The notes: generated by a model not told the origin, from the letters alone. A stretch of DNA of 64,000 nucleotides from Planctomycetota bacterium (GCA_020425605.1 JAGQRH010000005.1:1-64000), one strand, 5' to 3'; positions 8,618 to 17,736 are shown, counted from the stretch's first letter. Numbers and translations are program-made.

Positions 8618-10711
8618 TTAACTCTTGCCGAAGCTTTGCTCGGCCGCGACTGCCAGCTCTGCCTTCTGCGCCAGCCGCTGCTTGAATTCCGGTGCGTACA
8701 GGACTCCCTTGCGGCGCTGCATGGCCGGGTCCATTTCATCCTGGGGCTGCTCAAGCCCGGTGCGGCAGGTCAGCGGGTCGACACCGCAGGCAAGGCAACC
8801 GGGCGTGTGGCCCGAGCAGTCCTTGGTGTACTGCTCAAGGCGTGAGCGCACGCGCTCATCCCAGAGGAACTTCTTGCTGGTGCCCACACTGAGCATGTCC
8901 CAGGGCAGGTATTCGCTTTCTGTCCGCTCGCGATGGATGAAGAAATCGGGCTCCACGCCGGCCTCGGCGCAGGCTTCGCGCCACAACTCAAGATTGCAGC
9001 ATTCATTCCACGCGTCGAAACGCGCGCCCTTGCGCCAGGCGATCTCGGTGACCGTCGAAAGACGCCGGTCGCCACGTGAGAACAAGCCCTCCAGCCAGCT
9101 CGTCTCGTAGTGATGCAGCTTCAGCCGGATGCTCTTGTGCTTGATCAGTGAACGCAGCAGCTTGCCGTGGCGTTCCATTGTCTCCTGGCGCGCCATGGGC
9201 TCCCACTGGAAGGGTGTGAAGGCCTTCGGGACGAACAGGCTGACGGTCACGTTCAGCGTGAAATTATGGCGCTTCATCTGCCGCGCCATGGCGGCGATTT
9301 CGTTGAGCAGATCGGCCGATTCCCGGATGTCGTCTTCCGTCTCGGTGGGCAGGCCGATCATCATGTAGAACTTGATGGTCTTGTAGCCTTCTTCAAGCGC
9401 CGCGCGGGCGCCCTCACGCAGGTCGTGTTGGGTGATCGTCTTGTTGATCACCTTGCGCAGACGCTCGGAGCCTGTCTCCGGGGCCATCGTCAGGCCGGCC
9501 TTGCGGACATTGCGTGTGAGGCCCGGCAGGTATGTGAGCTGCTGGTCCACGCGCAGCGAGGGCAGGCTGACGCTGATGTGCTCGCCCGCGAACTCCGCCT
9601 GGAGCGCCTTGATCATCGGCACCAGTTGCGGGTGGTCGCTGCTGCTCAGCGACAACAGGGCGATCTCGTCATAGCCGGTCTGCTTGACCGTCTCGCGAGC
9701 CAGTTCAACTACGCGCTCGGGCGTGCGGTAACGCTGCGGGCGATCGATCATGCCGGCCTGGCAGTAGCGGCAGCCCTCAGTGCACCCGCGCATGACCTCG
9801 ATGGTCACGCGATCCTGTACCACTTCGACAAACGGAATGATTTGCTTCGTTGGGTAAAACGTGGTGTTGAGGTTGGCGACAGCGTTCTTCTTGATGCGAA
9901 CGGGCAGGCCGGCGATCTGCGGCTTGAAGGCGCTGATCGTGCCGTCGGCTGCGTACTCGACGTCATACAGTGACGGTACATAGCAGCCCGGAATCGCCTG
10001 CGCGCAGACGGCGAGGAACTCGCGGCGCGAAAGCTCAGCCAGCTGCTCAGGCACGGCCGCCATCCGCAGCGTGTACGGCTTCTCAGCGTAGACGTCTTTC
10101 ACACTGAAGTCCGTCGAAAGCCGATATTGCTCCAGCAGCGAGAAGGGGAGACGCCCGTTCCAGACGCCCAGCAGGTGCAGGAATGCGGGCAATGCCTCTT
10201 CGCCTTCGCCAAGCAGGAACAGGTCGATGAATTCTGCCAGCGGCTCCGGCGTGATGGCGCCCGTGCCGCCCGCGATGACGATCGGTGCATCCTTGGCACG
10301 GTCGGCAGAGTGAAGCGCTATTCCGCCAAGGTCGAGCATGTTCAGCAGGTTGCTGTAGCTCGTCTCATTTTGGAGGCTGAAGCCGATCGCGTCGAACTCT
10401 TGCAACGGTCGATAGTTCTCAAGTGAATATAGCGGCAGCGCGTTTGCACGCAGCACGGCCTCCATGTCGAGCCACGGCGCGAAGGCGCGCTCGCAAACGA
10501 ACTCGTCGTGCTGCTCGTTCAGCAGGTGATAGAGAATGCGGAAGCCCTGGTTGGACATCCCGATGCCGTAGGTGTCCGGAAAGCACAGCGCGAATGGCAC
10601 GCGATTGTCCCAATCCTTGCGGATTGCGTTGACTTCGCCGCCCATGTATTGGGCCGGCGTCTTCACGCTCAGTAGGTGGCCGCGAACCTGTTGCAGTACG
10701 TTTTCCATCAC
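8618..10711 (-). CDS. B12-binding-type radical SAM protein of the TIGR03960 kind
   Basis: 697 residues. The N-terminal 200 residues resemble a B12-binding-like Rossmann domain (FALCFPDTYGIGMSNQG, IVIAGGTGAITPEP). The radical SAM core follows, with CTEGCRYC giving the CxxxCxxC that binds the 4Fe-4S cluster and cleaves S-adenosylmethionine. MIGLPTETEDDIR and APETGSERLRKV are typical of this subgroup. A Cys-rich C-terminus (CSGHTPGCLACGVDPLTC) may bind a second metal centre. The family usually has a DUF2344 (TIGR03936) partner; none is adjacent here. The substrate is unknown. Confidence 0.85.
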   Translation of the reverse strand: MMENVLQQVRGHLLSVKTPAQYMGGEVNAIRKDWDNRVPFALCFPDTYGIGMSNQGFRILYHLLNEQHDEFVCERAFAPWLDMEAVLRANALPLYSLENYRPLQEFDAIGFSLQNETSYSNLLNMLDLGGIALHSADRAKDAPIVIAGGTGAITPEPLAEFIDLFLLGEGEEALPAFLHLLGVWNGRLPFSLLEQYRLSTDFSVKDVYAEKPYTLRMAAVPEQLAELSRREFLAVCAQAIPGCYVPSLYDVEYAADGTISAFKPQIAGLPVRIKKNAVANLNTTFYPTKQIIPFVEVVQDRVTIEVMRGCTEGCRYCQAGMIDRPQRYRTPERVVELARETVKQTGYDEIALLSLSSSDHPQLVPMIKALQAEFAGEHISVSLPSLRVDQQLTYLPGLTRNVRKAGLTMAPETGSERLRKVINKTITQHDLREGARAALEEGYKTIKFYMMIGLPTETEDDIRESADLLNEIAAMARQMKRHNFTLNVTVSLFVPKAFTPFQWEPMARQETMERHGKLLRSLIKHKSIRLKLHHYETSWLEGLFSRGDRRLSTVTEIAWRKGARFDAWNECCNLELWREACAEAGVEPDFFIHRERTESEYLPWDMLSVGTSKKFLWDERVRSRLEQYTKDCSGHTPGCLACGVDPLTCRTGLEQPQDEMDPAMQRRKGVLYAPEFKQRLAQKAELAVAAEQSFGKS

Positions 10712-11000
10712 GCCGCAAAGTGTACGACCAATTACGGACTATAACAGTCCGGTACAAGCAGTGACTGAGACGGCGGGGGCGGTCGTTGGGCTGCTTTCCG
10801 GCAGCGGCGTGGGGTCCTCTGCGGGTTGCATTCAACGGCGCCCCCGCCGAAGCAGGTCGATGTATATGCAAGTAGTGTGCCAGCGTGCAGGGCGCAATCG
10901 GCGTGGTCGCCTCTCTTGTGAGTGTAGAGCAAGTACACATAAGAGCACCCTGGTTGCCAGTGCGCTTGAGATATGGACCGGCTTCGCATAGCTTCCGTGC
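10712..11000. other. Divergent intergenic region with a small hairpin
   Basis: 289 bases between the radical SAM gene and moaD, both reading outward. CGGACT (10735-10740) and AGTCCG (10746-10751) form a short inverted repeat close to the radical SAM start, possibly an operator. No convincing gene is seen; the overlapping ORFs here have low-complexity, unrelated translations. Confidence 0.5.
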
Positions 11001-11255
11001 ATGGCGAGCATCACGGTTCTCTATTTCGCACATCTGGCAGAGCGCGCGGGAACGCGCGAGGAGCGCATCGACGTTCCAGGGGATGCGACGGCCGGGAGCG
11101 TTCGCAAGTTCGTCGAGGATCTACATCCAAAGTTGGTGGGTGCACTCGGCGCATGCCGTGTTGCGGTGGACGAGGAATTCGCCGCCGACGAGACGGTCGT
11201 GCATGACGGCCAGACCGTGGCGTTCATTCCGCCCGTAAGTGGGGGACGGACATGA
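11001..11255 (+). CDS. moaD: MoaD/ThiS-like ubiquitin-fold sulfur carrier
   Basis: 84 residues with the beta-grasp pattern of the small molybdopterin synthase subunit (ITVLYFAHLAERAG at the start, DGQTVAFIPPVSGG at the end). The C-terminal Gly-Gly, which is thiocarboxylated to deliver sulfur to the molybdopterin precursor, is present but is followed by Arg-Thr before the stop. Canonical MoaD ends exactly at Gly-Gly. The stop overlaps the next start by four bases (ATGA). The partner moaE is not in the window. It could be another ThiS-family carrier that needs proteolytic trimming. Confidence 0.85.
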   Translation: MASITVLYFAHLAERAGTREERIDVPGDATAGSVRKFVEDLHPKLVGALGACRVAVDEEFAADETVVHDGQTVAFIPPVSGGRT

Positions 11256-12109
11256 CCGACGGCCCGAGCCTCGACGCGCTACTGCCCTTGGACATGGCCC
11301 ACAAGGCCGAGACGATTGGCGTTAAGAAGGCTGCTATCGATGGCCTCAGCATGTTCGCACTGGCGGTGCTGGCGGGTGCGTTCATCGGCATGGGCGCCCT
11401 GTTCGCGACGACTACATGGGCGGGTGGGGGACTGCCGTTTGGTGTGTCGCGGCTGCTGGGTGGCGTGGTGTTCAGCCTTGGGCTGATCCTGGTGGTGATT
11501 GCCGGAGCCGAGCTGTTCACCGGCAACAATCTGATCGTGATGGCCTGGGCCGCGAAGCAGGTCAGCAGCAAGCGACTGTTGCGTAACTGGGTGATTGTCT
11601 ACGCCGGTAATTTCGTCGGCTCAATCGCGACGGCCGCGCTGGTTGTGCTGAGCGGGCAGTACCAATTGGGCGGCGGCGTGGTGGGGGCGAAGGCGCTGGC
11701 GATTGCCGAGGCCAAGTGCCAGCTCGATTTCGTGCCCGCCCTGTTCCTAGGCGTACTATGTAATGCCTTGGTGTGCCTGGCGGTCTGGCTCAGCTTCAGC
11801 GCCCGCAGCGCTACCGACAAGGTTCTGGTGATTGTGCCGCCCATCGCGGCATTCGTCGCCGCGGGCTTCGAGCATTGTGTTGCGAACATGTACTTCATTC
11901 CGATGGGCCTGTTCATCAAGCAGTTCGCGCCCGATGTATTCTGGTCTGCCGCCAATACAAGTCCGGACGCATTCCCCGCCTTGACGTGGGCAGGCCTCGG
12001 CCGAAACCTTCTGCCGGTCACACTAGGCAACATCCTCGGCGGCTCCGTGCTGGTTGGCGTCGTCTACTGGTTCATCTACCTCAGACCCCGCAAGAAAGCA
12101 GATGTATGA
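11252..12109 (+). CDS. Formate/nitrite channel (FNT family)
   Basis: 285 residues with six hydrophobic segments. The family marks are GAFIGMGALFATT near TM1, AGAELFTGNNLI after TM2, and GFEHCVANMYFIP near TM5, whose His corresponds to the central pore histidine of FocA. FNT proteins form pentamers that move formate, nitrite or similar small anions across the inner membrane. It is translationally coupled to moaD upstream and to a gamma-carbonic anhydrase downstream, which suggests formate or bicarbonate-linked metabolism. Confidence 0.93.
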   Translation: MTDGPSLDALLPLDMAHKAETIGVKKAAIDGLSMFALAVLAGAFIGMGALFATTTWAGGGLPFGVSRLLGGVVFSLGLILVVIAGAELFTGNNLIVMAWAAKQVSSKRLLRNWVIVYAGNFVGSIATAALVVLSGQYQLGGGVVGAKALAIAEAKCQLDFVPALFLGVLCNALVCLAVWLSFSARSATDKVLVIVPPIAAFVAAGFEHCVANMYFIPMGLFIKQFAPDVFWSAANTSPDAFPALTWAGLGRNLLPVTLGNILGGSVLVGVVYWFIYLRPRKKADV

Positions 12110-12672
12110 ACGACCCACGGATGCCATCCAATGCCGAACCGCTGATGTACCGTATGCCGGGCGGCTGGTTCAAGGCTTCCAACGCCATCGTAGTCGACAA
12201 CGTTACGGTGGGCGAGGGCAGCAGCATCTGGTTTGGCTGCGTGCTGCGCGGCGACATTGCGCCGATCGAGATCGGCAAATACACCAACATCCAGGACCTT
12301 GCATGCGTGCACATCGACCCGGAGAGGCCGAACAGGATCGGCAACCACGTCAGTGTCGCGCACCACGCGCTTTGCCACGGCGATGAGATCGGCGACAACA
12401 CACTGATCGGCATGCACGCGGTGCTGATGGGCGGCAGCAAAATCGGCGAGGGCTGCATCATCGGCGCAGGCGCGATCGTCACCGAAGGCAAGGTCATCCC
12501 GCCCCGCAGCCTGGTTATGGGCATTCCTGGCAAGGTCGTGCGTCAGGTGACGGACGTTGAGGTCGAGAGCAACAAGTGGCGCGCCATGACCTACTTCGAC
12601 AACGCCACGCGCTGGTACGAGCGCAACTCCGGCGTGCCTGACGAGCCCCTTGGAATGGGCCCGGGCCGCTAG
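12106..12672 (+). CDS. Gamma-carbonic anhydrase-like left-handed beta-helix protein
   Basis: 188 residues beginning at the ATG that overlaps the FNT stop (ATGA). Hexapeptide repeats run through most of the chain, and HIDPERPNRIGNHVSVAHHA plus CHGDEIGDN and GMHAVLMGG carry the histidines expected at the trimer-interface metal site. Members hydrate CO2 or are structural homologues (YrdA type). A C-terminal helix, about 155-180, packs on the beta-helix. Its stop shares the palindrome CTAG with the convergent gene. Confidence 0.9.
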   Translation: MNDPRMPSNAEPLMYRMPGGWFKASNAIVVDNVTVGEGSSIWFGCVLRGDIAPIEIGKYTNIQDLACVHIDPERPNRIGNHVSVAHHALCHGDEIGDNTLIGMHAVLMGGSKIGEGCIIGAGAIVTEGKVIPPRSLVMGIPGKVVRQVTDVEVESNKWRAMTYFDNATRWYERNSGVPDEPLGMGPGR

Positions 12673-13907
12673 AGTTCGTCAATGCTCGGTGGTGGTGCCG
12701 TGCGTTTTCCCAGGAAGACGCTGATGCCGAGAAGCAACAGCAGCACTACCAGCAAGCCGCCTATGCCGCCCACGAGCAGCGTTGTACTGACGATCGGGTC
12801 GGGTTTCGTTTCCGGGCGTCCGGGTTGGGGCAGTCCTTTGTCAGCAAGTGTCCAGCCCGACCAGAATGCAGGCGCGGTGTCCGGGTGCCTTCCCGCCTCC
12901 AGCCCTTCTTTCAGGTACTTCAGCCGGCTTTCGCGCCAGTTTTCAGCTTTGCTGCACAGGTCGCGATAGACCTTTTCCGCGGCCTCGCGCTCCTCGAGGT
13001 TGCCAAGGTGCACCCCCAGCAGCTGTTTCAGGCGCTTAGATGCCGGCGCACCCGCTACGCGTGAGGTTGCGCCGTCGTCAATCAGGTCGCAGATGCACAG
13101 CCAGGCCATGATTGCTTCTTCGTTGCGGCCCGAGAGCGTCAGTGCGAGCGACAGCGCGTACATCAGATCCACGTCCAGCTCGCGGCCGTATGAGATCTGG
13201 CGCAGCAGGGCCTGAATGCAGCCGGACACTTTATTCCGTGCCAACGCAGACTCTGAGCGCTCGCCGGCAAACGATGCGTCCTTCAATCCGAGCAAGTTGG
13301 GAAAGACTGTGTCGGCGCCCGGCTCGTATCTTGCGCCGCGCTTCAGCCATTCGATCTCGATCAATGCCCACTGCGCGTCTGTATTGAAAGGGTCGTCCTT
13401 TAGCGCCGCCTCCAGCAGTTCAGAGGCCTGCTTGAGGTCTGCAGGGTCCGGCTGTGGAGAACTGAGCCAGCGGCGTTTGAGGCAAGCAACCTTGTTGGCG
13501 ACTGCGCGATACGAGTGTTGTTTGGCCGTGGCGGTTCTTTCGGGGCGAATGGCGTCCGCAAGCCTGCTTTTCCAGTCCAGCAGGATGATGGCGTCGCCGT
13601 ACTCCCCCAGGCGCATCCGGGAGACTGCGGCGTCGTCGAGGAGGGGCAGAGCATCCGCCACGGCAAAGATCTGGTCAGGCGTCGGCACCTGGCCGAGGTC
13701 GAGCAGGCGTAGTGCAGCAAGTTGCGGCTCAATGCGTTCCAGCCGTGCCCGGTAGTATGTATCCGGAAGGCTGTCATAGCGCCCGGAGATCGTATCGAGC
13801 ACGCTGGGTAAGGATTCGTCGGATGGGCGATCGCGGTCCCAGACACCGGCGTGCAGCGGCATTGACAGGCCAATCACACATGCAAGCAGAACCAGGCGGG
13901 GTATCAT
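12669..13907 (-). CDS. Secreted alpha-helical repeat protein with C-terminal membrane anchor (paralogue 1)
   Basis: 412 residues. There is a signal peptide at 1-20 (cleavage near HAG), a long helical region with TPR-like spacing, and a C-terminal hydrophobic helix (about 373-397) followed by a short basic tail. This topology puts the helical domain in the periplasm, tethered to the inner membrane. It overlaps the next gene by four bases (ATGA) and has the same architecture, so the two are tandem paralogues. No function is recognised. Confidence 0.75.
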   Translation of the reverse strand: MIPRLVLLACVIGLSMPLHAGVWDRDRPSDESLPSVLDTISGRYDSLPDTYYRARLERIEPQLAALRLLDLGQVPTPDQIFAVADALPLLDDAAVSRMRLGEYGDAIILLDWKSRLADAIRPERTATAKQHSYRAVANKVACLKRRWLSSPQPDPADLKQASELLEAALKDDPFNTDAQWALIEIEWLKRGARYEPGADTVFPNLLGLKDASFAGERSESALARNKVSGCIQALLRQISYGRELDVDLMYALSLALTLSGRNEEAIMAWLCICDLIDDGATSRVAGAPASKRLKQLLGVHLGNLEEREAAEKVYRDLCSKAENWRESRLKYLKEGLEAGRHPDTAPAFWSGWTLADKGLPQPGRPETKPDPIVSTTLLVGGIGGLLVVLLLLLGISVFLGKRTAPPPSIDEL

Positions 13908-15166
13908 TCGTCGGCCTCTGCATCGTCATGCTGCATGCGCGTTGTACCGGCGTTGATTCGAGCCTTTACCAATGCGCCGAGAATCAGGATGCCTGCGAGT
14001 ACACCCAGCGTAATCCAGGTTACGGAAGGGGACTGCGCCGACTTCGCTGTTTCGGGTGCAGGCTTCGCTGCGGGTTGATGGGTCGCGGCGGCGGGCGGTG
14101 GCTCCGATGCCGGGCTTGCGCCCGGGCGTGTCATCGAGGGAAAGTCTTCCGCCGGGGCCTTGAAGCTGTCCCAGAATGTCGGGGTGTCGGCATTTGCACC
14201 GGCAGCAATCCGTTCTTTTGCGTACTCCGCACGCGCCAGCTGCCAGCGCAATGCGTACGCTCTGCGTGCGTCGTACTGCTGACGGATGATTGGCAGGTAG
14301 TCGTCCGAGACTACCTTTACGGGCACGAGTACATCGGCCATTACCTGGCGCAGGATAGTGAGTGGCTTGATATCGGCGATTTCGACAGCGCCGGCTACGC
14401 GCGAGTGGTGCCCGGTCTCATCGAGTTCCCATGCCCGGAAGCGGGTGTAGGCGGCGAGATTCTGGCGGCCCGTGACGACGTAGACCATGCTCAGTGCGTA
14501 GATCGTGTCGAAGTTTTCCCACGCCTCGTCAAAGCTCAACAGATCAAGCAGCGTTTGCTCTGCATCGCTTAGCCCACGATCGGCCAACTCGCCGTTGTCT
14601 TTGCTTTCGGTCTTGTTCGTGAAGTAGCGCAGGTCGAGAAAATCCGGCAAGTAGGCATCCGGGTCAGCACGCCGGGTTGATTTCGCCCAAGCGACTATGT
14701 GCGAGTAGATCTGGCTGTGCTGGGAGCCATGTGCCGCAGCTTCCGCGATCCGCAGGCACTCCTGGGGCGTAAACTCGTCGGATCCCCCGCGCCACCAGGC
14801 GGAGAGGGCGATCCGGGTCTGCAGCTCTTTGACGCTGCCGCCGTCCGGGTCACTAGCACTGGAGTTCGCCAGGGCATCGATCGTCTGTAGCCCCAGTGTC
14901 CATTGGCCGGCTCCGGCATATGCGCGGGCCAGCTCCAACTGTCTTTGGGGACTAACCGCATCATCCGCCGTCAGGGTCTCGATCCGGGCTTGCCAGTACT
15001 CGCGGGGTTGCCGAAGAATCCGGCCGGCAATGAGGTCCAGCACTTCGCTGCCGGCCTCGTCGGCAAGTGAGTCTGGATCTGTCGGGCAACACGCCGACAC
15101 GGGACCTGCAGCGAGCAATGCCAGCAGCAGAAGGACCAGCGCGGCGTATCGGCGGGCTATTTCCAT
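13904..15166 (-). CDS. Secreted alpha-helical repeat protein with C-terminal membrane anchor (paralogue 2)
   Basis: 420 residues from the ATG at 15166, chosen over the ATG at 15172 because AGGA lies 8 bases ahead of it. The signal peptide ends VSAC, which fits a lipobox, so it may be a lipoprotein as well as having a C-terminal helix (about 388-407). The middle is helical with repeated Trp/Leu patterns. It shares layout with the downstream paralogue at 12669. It is divergent from the TIGR03790-type gene across a 72-base gap, suggesting shared control. Confidence 0.72.
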   Translation of the reverse strand: MEIARRYAALVLLLLALLAAGPVSACCPTDPDSLADEAGSEVLDLIAGRILRQPREYWQARIETLTADDAVSPQRQLELARAYAGAGQWTLGLQTIDALANSSASDPDGGSVKELQTRIALSAWWRGGSDEFTPQECLRIAEAAAHGSQHSQIYSHIVAWAKSTRRADPDAYLPDFLDLRYFTNKTESKDNGELADRGLSDAEQTLLDLLSFDEAWENFDTIYALSMVYVVTGRQNLAAYTRFRAWELDETGHHSRVAGAVEIADIKPLTILRQVMADVLVPVKVVSDDYLPIIRQQYDARRAYALRWQLARAEYAKERIAAGANADTPTFWDSFKAPAEDFPSMTRPGASPASEPPPAAATHQPAAKPAPETAKSAQSPSVTWITLGVLAGILILGALVKARINAGTTRMQHDDAEADE

Positions 15167-15190
15167 CCGCATTATCCTAGCAGGCGAGGC

Positions 15191-15204
15191 TGCTACGGGT
15201 AGCA
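15191..15204. promoter_or_regulatory. Candidate operator in a divergent promoter region
   Basis: TGCTAC (15191-15196) and GTAGCA (15199-15204) form a perfect inverted repeat with a 2-base spacer in the 72-base gap between two divergent genes. Its central position would let one regulator serve both. No regulator is known for it. Confidence 0.3.
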
Positions 15205-15238
15205 TCGTGGCACGGGTCTCAGACAGACGGAGAATTCG

Positions 15239-17074
15239 ATGCGAGCCATACTGGGCATGCTGCTGCTGGCGCTGGCTGCGCCACTGTTGGCGATCGATGC
15301 GTCCAACGTGCTGATCGTCGCCAACGAGAAGGCCGAGGGCAGTGTAGACATAGCAAACTACTACTCTGAAATGCGCGGCGTGCCTGCTGACCAGATTCTG
15401 AAGATCTCCGCCAGCGAGAACGAGGAAATCACCCGCGACGAGTTCAACAAGGACATCTGGGGGCCTGTGCAGAAGTATGTTCTGGCCCACGACAACATAC
15501 TGGTGATCGTGCCTACTCGTGGCGTGCCGCTAAAGGTCAAGCAGCTGGCAACGGGTCCGAAGGAGGCGTTCAAGGGTCGGGACTTTGCCAGCGTAGACGG
15601 CGAGCTCGCGCTGGTTCGGTTTGGGGACTATGACATCGACGGCATTGTCGAGAATCCCACTCTCGACAGCAAAGAACACTACACGCTTGAGTCCAAGATC
15701 GTCGTTGTATGCCGGCTGGATGGTCCAACGGTCGAGATCGCCAAAGGGCTCGTCGAAAAGGCGCTGATTTCTGAAGCACTCGGCTGTCATGGCGAGAGCT
15801 TCCTCGATACGCGCGGGTTGACCAAGGACGACGGCTACACCCAGCGCGACGACATCATGGAGAAGGTCGAGGACTCATGGAAAGCGGCCGGGTTGCCGTA
15901 CGTGCATGACACCAAGGGGCCGGTGTTCGACTTGTCCGAACGCGCGGAGACGCTGCATTACTACGGCTGGTATGCGGGCAACCCCGGGGCCTGGAAAGGT
16001 GACGTCAAGTTTCGTACGGGCGGCATCTGCGTCCACCTTCACAGCTTCAGCGGATCAACCGTGCGCAACATCAAGGCGAACTGGGTTGCGCCCCTGCTCA
16101 ATTGGAACGCCACTGCAACATACGGAACCACCTATGAGCCTTACACAACCGGCTTTCCCTATGAACACATTTTCTGGGACCGCCTGGTGAACGGCTGGTG
16201 CTTCGGTGAGGCCGGGCAGGTCGCCAACCATCTGCTCTCATGGCAGGCCGTCTTTTGCGGCGACCCCCTTTATACGCCCTATGCCGACGGCTATGTCGAG
16301 CTGCACAAGCGCTACCACGACGCACTCATCGCGCGACTCGTGCCCAACAAGGATGCACCGACTCCCATTGATGAAACCGGGCTTGGCTTGCTTGCCTCGG
16401 TTCAGAAGTTGCTTCAGGCTCGTGCGGACGGGATCAAAGAGTTGCTGCGCAAAGACCCGAAGGCTGCGCTGGATGCATTCAACGACCTGCGGTTCCTTGT
16501 GTCGGACATGGAACTGGGTGGGTGGCTCAGTGAGCTATCGGGCCCGTTCAATGCAGAGCTTGAGCGCCGGTTCAGCGCAATCAAGAGCCAGATCAAGGAA
16601 GACCTGACCGATACGGCCGAGTTTGAAAGGGCCCTGGTCGACTGGAAGGGACTTCCAATCTACGAAGACCTGGAGAAGTACAGGCTCGAGTTGGTTGAGG
16701 ACCAGGAGAAAGCTGCTTCAAAGCTTGTGAAGAAAGCAGAGAGCTACCAGAAGTCCAAGCGTTGGCTTAAGGCATGGTCAGAGGCCTCCCAAGCCGCTGC
16801 ACACAAGTTTGCTCAATCGGCAGTCGATGCCCAGAAAATCCTCAGCGAACTGAAAGCTGACGCTGATGCCCTGAAGGAAATGAAGGAAGACTCGGACAAG
16901 GAACTGGCGCCGCTAGTTGAGCGAGCACAAAAGGACCTCGACAAGAACAAGCCCGACCGTGCACTCAAGACGCTCGGGACGGACTGGCGCTGGTGCTACC
17001 CCGAGAGTGACCAGTACAAGGCAGCCGAAGCATTGGCCAAGAAGATCGAAGAAGCACTCGCAAAGGACAGCTAG
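15239..17074 (+). CDS. TIGR03790-family secreted protein
   Basis: 611 residues with a signal peptide (1-18, LLALAAPLLA). The first 360 residues match the TIGR03790 pattern I know: VLIVANEKAEGSVDIANYY, IVPTRGVPLKV, and a GGICVHLHSFSG segment followed by GEAGQVANHLLSWQAVFCGDP. The family is found in Planctomycetes and related phyla and has no known activity. The C-terminal 200 residues are a charged coiled-coil region not part of that core. The stop overlaps the ribE start by one base. Confidence 0.82.
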   Translation: MRAILGMLLLALAAPLLAIDASNVLIVANEKAEGSVDIANYYSEMRGVPADQILKISASENEEITRDEFNKDIWGPVQKYVLAHDNILVIVPTRGVPLKVKQLATGPKEAFKGRDFASVDGELALVRFGDYDIDGIVENPTLDSKEHYTLESKIVVVCRLDGPTVEIAKGLVEKALISEALGCHGESFLDTRGLTKDDGYTQRDDIMEKVEDSWKAAGLPYVHDTKGPVFDLSERAETLHYYGWYAGNPGAWKGDVKFRTGGICVHLHSFSGSTVRNIKANWVAPLLNWNATATYGTTYEPYTTGFPYEHIFWDRLVNGWCFGEAGQVANHLLSWQAVFCGDPLYTPYADGYVELHKRYHDALIARLVPNKDAPTPIDETGLGLLASVQKLLQARADGIKELLRKDPKAALDAFNDLRFLVSDMELGGWLSELSGPFNAELERRFSAIKSQIKEDLTDTAEFERALVDWKGLPIYEDLEKYRLELVEDQEKAASKLVKKAESYQKSKRWLKAWSEASQAAAHKFAQSAVDAQKILSELKADADALKEMKEDSDKELAPLVERAQKDLDKNKPDRALKTLGTDWRWCYPESDQYKAAEALAKKIEEALAKDS

Positions 17075-17724
17075 TGTTTACGGGTATAGTAGAAGCCGCG
17101 CTGCCGGTCCGCTCCGTGGAAGACGTTGACGGAGTCAGGCGAGTGCACGTGGACCTCTCATCTCTGAAAGGCTCGTCCTCGCTCAAGCTGGGCGACAGCG
17201 TTGCGATCAACGGTTGCTGCCTGACGATTGCAAACATTGACGGCGCGCGCGCCATCTTTGAGGCAATTCCTGAGACACTCGGGCTGACCAACCTCGGTGA
17301 CTTAGTGAGTGGATCAACCATCAACATCGAGCGCGCGCTGATGGCAGGCGCAAGGTTCGACGGGCATTTCGTTCAAGGTCATGTGGACCAGGTGGCGGAG
17401 GTCGGTGACATCAGGGAAAACGAGGGCGAGTGGCGAGTTCGCATCGACTGCGGCCGAACGTTCGCGGACCAGTGTATTGCCAAAGGAAGTGTCTGCGTCG
17501 ACGGCATCAGCCTTACGATCGCGGAGCTTGACGATGACTGTTTCGTAACCGCCATAATCCCTCATACACGGCAAGTTACCAACATCCGGGAGTGGAAGGT
17601 GGGCACGCGGGTGAACCTCGAGGCCGACTTAATCGGCAAGTATGTGCGTCGGCAGTTGCAGAGAGATACGACCAGCTCGGTTGATGAAGACCTGCTGCGT
17701 CGCGCCGGGTTCATAGCGGGCTAG
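17074..17724 (+). CDS. ribE: Riboflavin synthase alpha chain
   Basis: 216 residues, normal length, beginning with the family hallmark MFTGIVEA from a GTG that overlaps the preceding stop by one base. There are two lumazine-binding barrels; the second begins FDGHFVQGHVDQVAEV, and VCVDGISLTIAEL is typical. The enzyme dismutates two lumazine molecules into riboflavin. No FMN riboswitch is present upstream because the gene is fused to the preceding reading frame. Other rib genes are not in the window. Confidence 0.97.
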   Translation: MFTGIVEAALPVRSVEDVDGVRRVHVDLSSLKGSSSLKLGDSVAINGCCLTIANIDGARAIFEAIPETLGLTNLGDLVSGSTINIERALMAGARFDGHFVQGHVDQVAEVGDIRENEGEWRVRIDCGRTFADQCIAKGSVCVDGISLTIAELDDDCFVTAIIPHTRQVTNIREWKVGTRVNLEADLIGKYVRRQLQRDTTSSVDEDLLRRAGFIAG

Positions 17725-17736
17725 CACGGAGCCCCG

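Noticed and set aside
10732..10989. Small minus-strand gene in the moaD upstream gap
   Set aside because: The overlapping frames have unusual low-complexity translations and no ribosome site. It is more likely a regulatory region.
16950..17074. FMN riboswitch for ribE
   Set aside because: The bases before ribE code for the end of the previous gene, which overlaps its start by one base.
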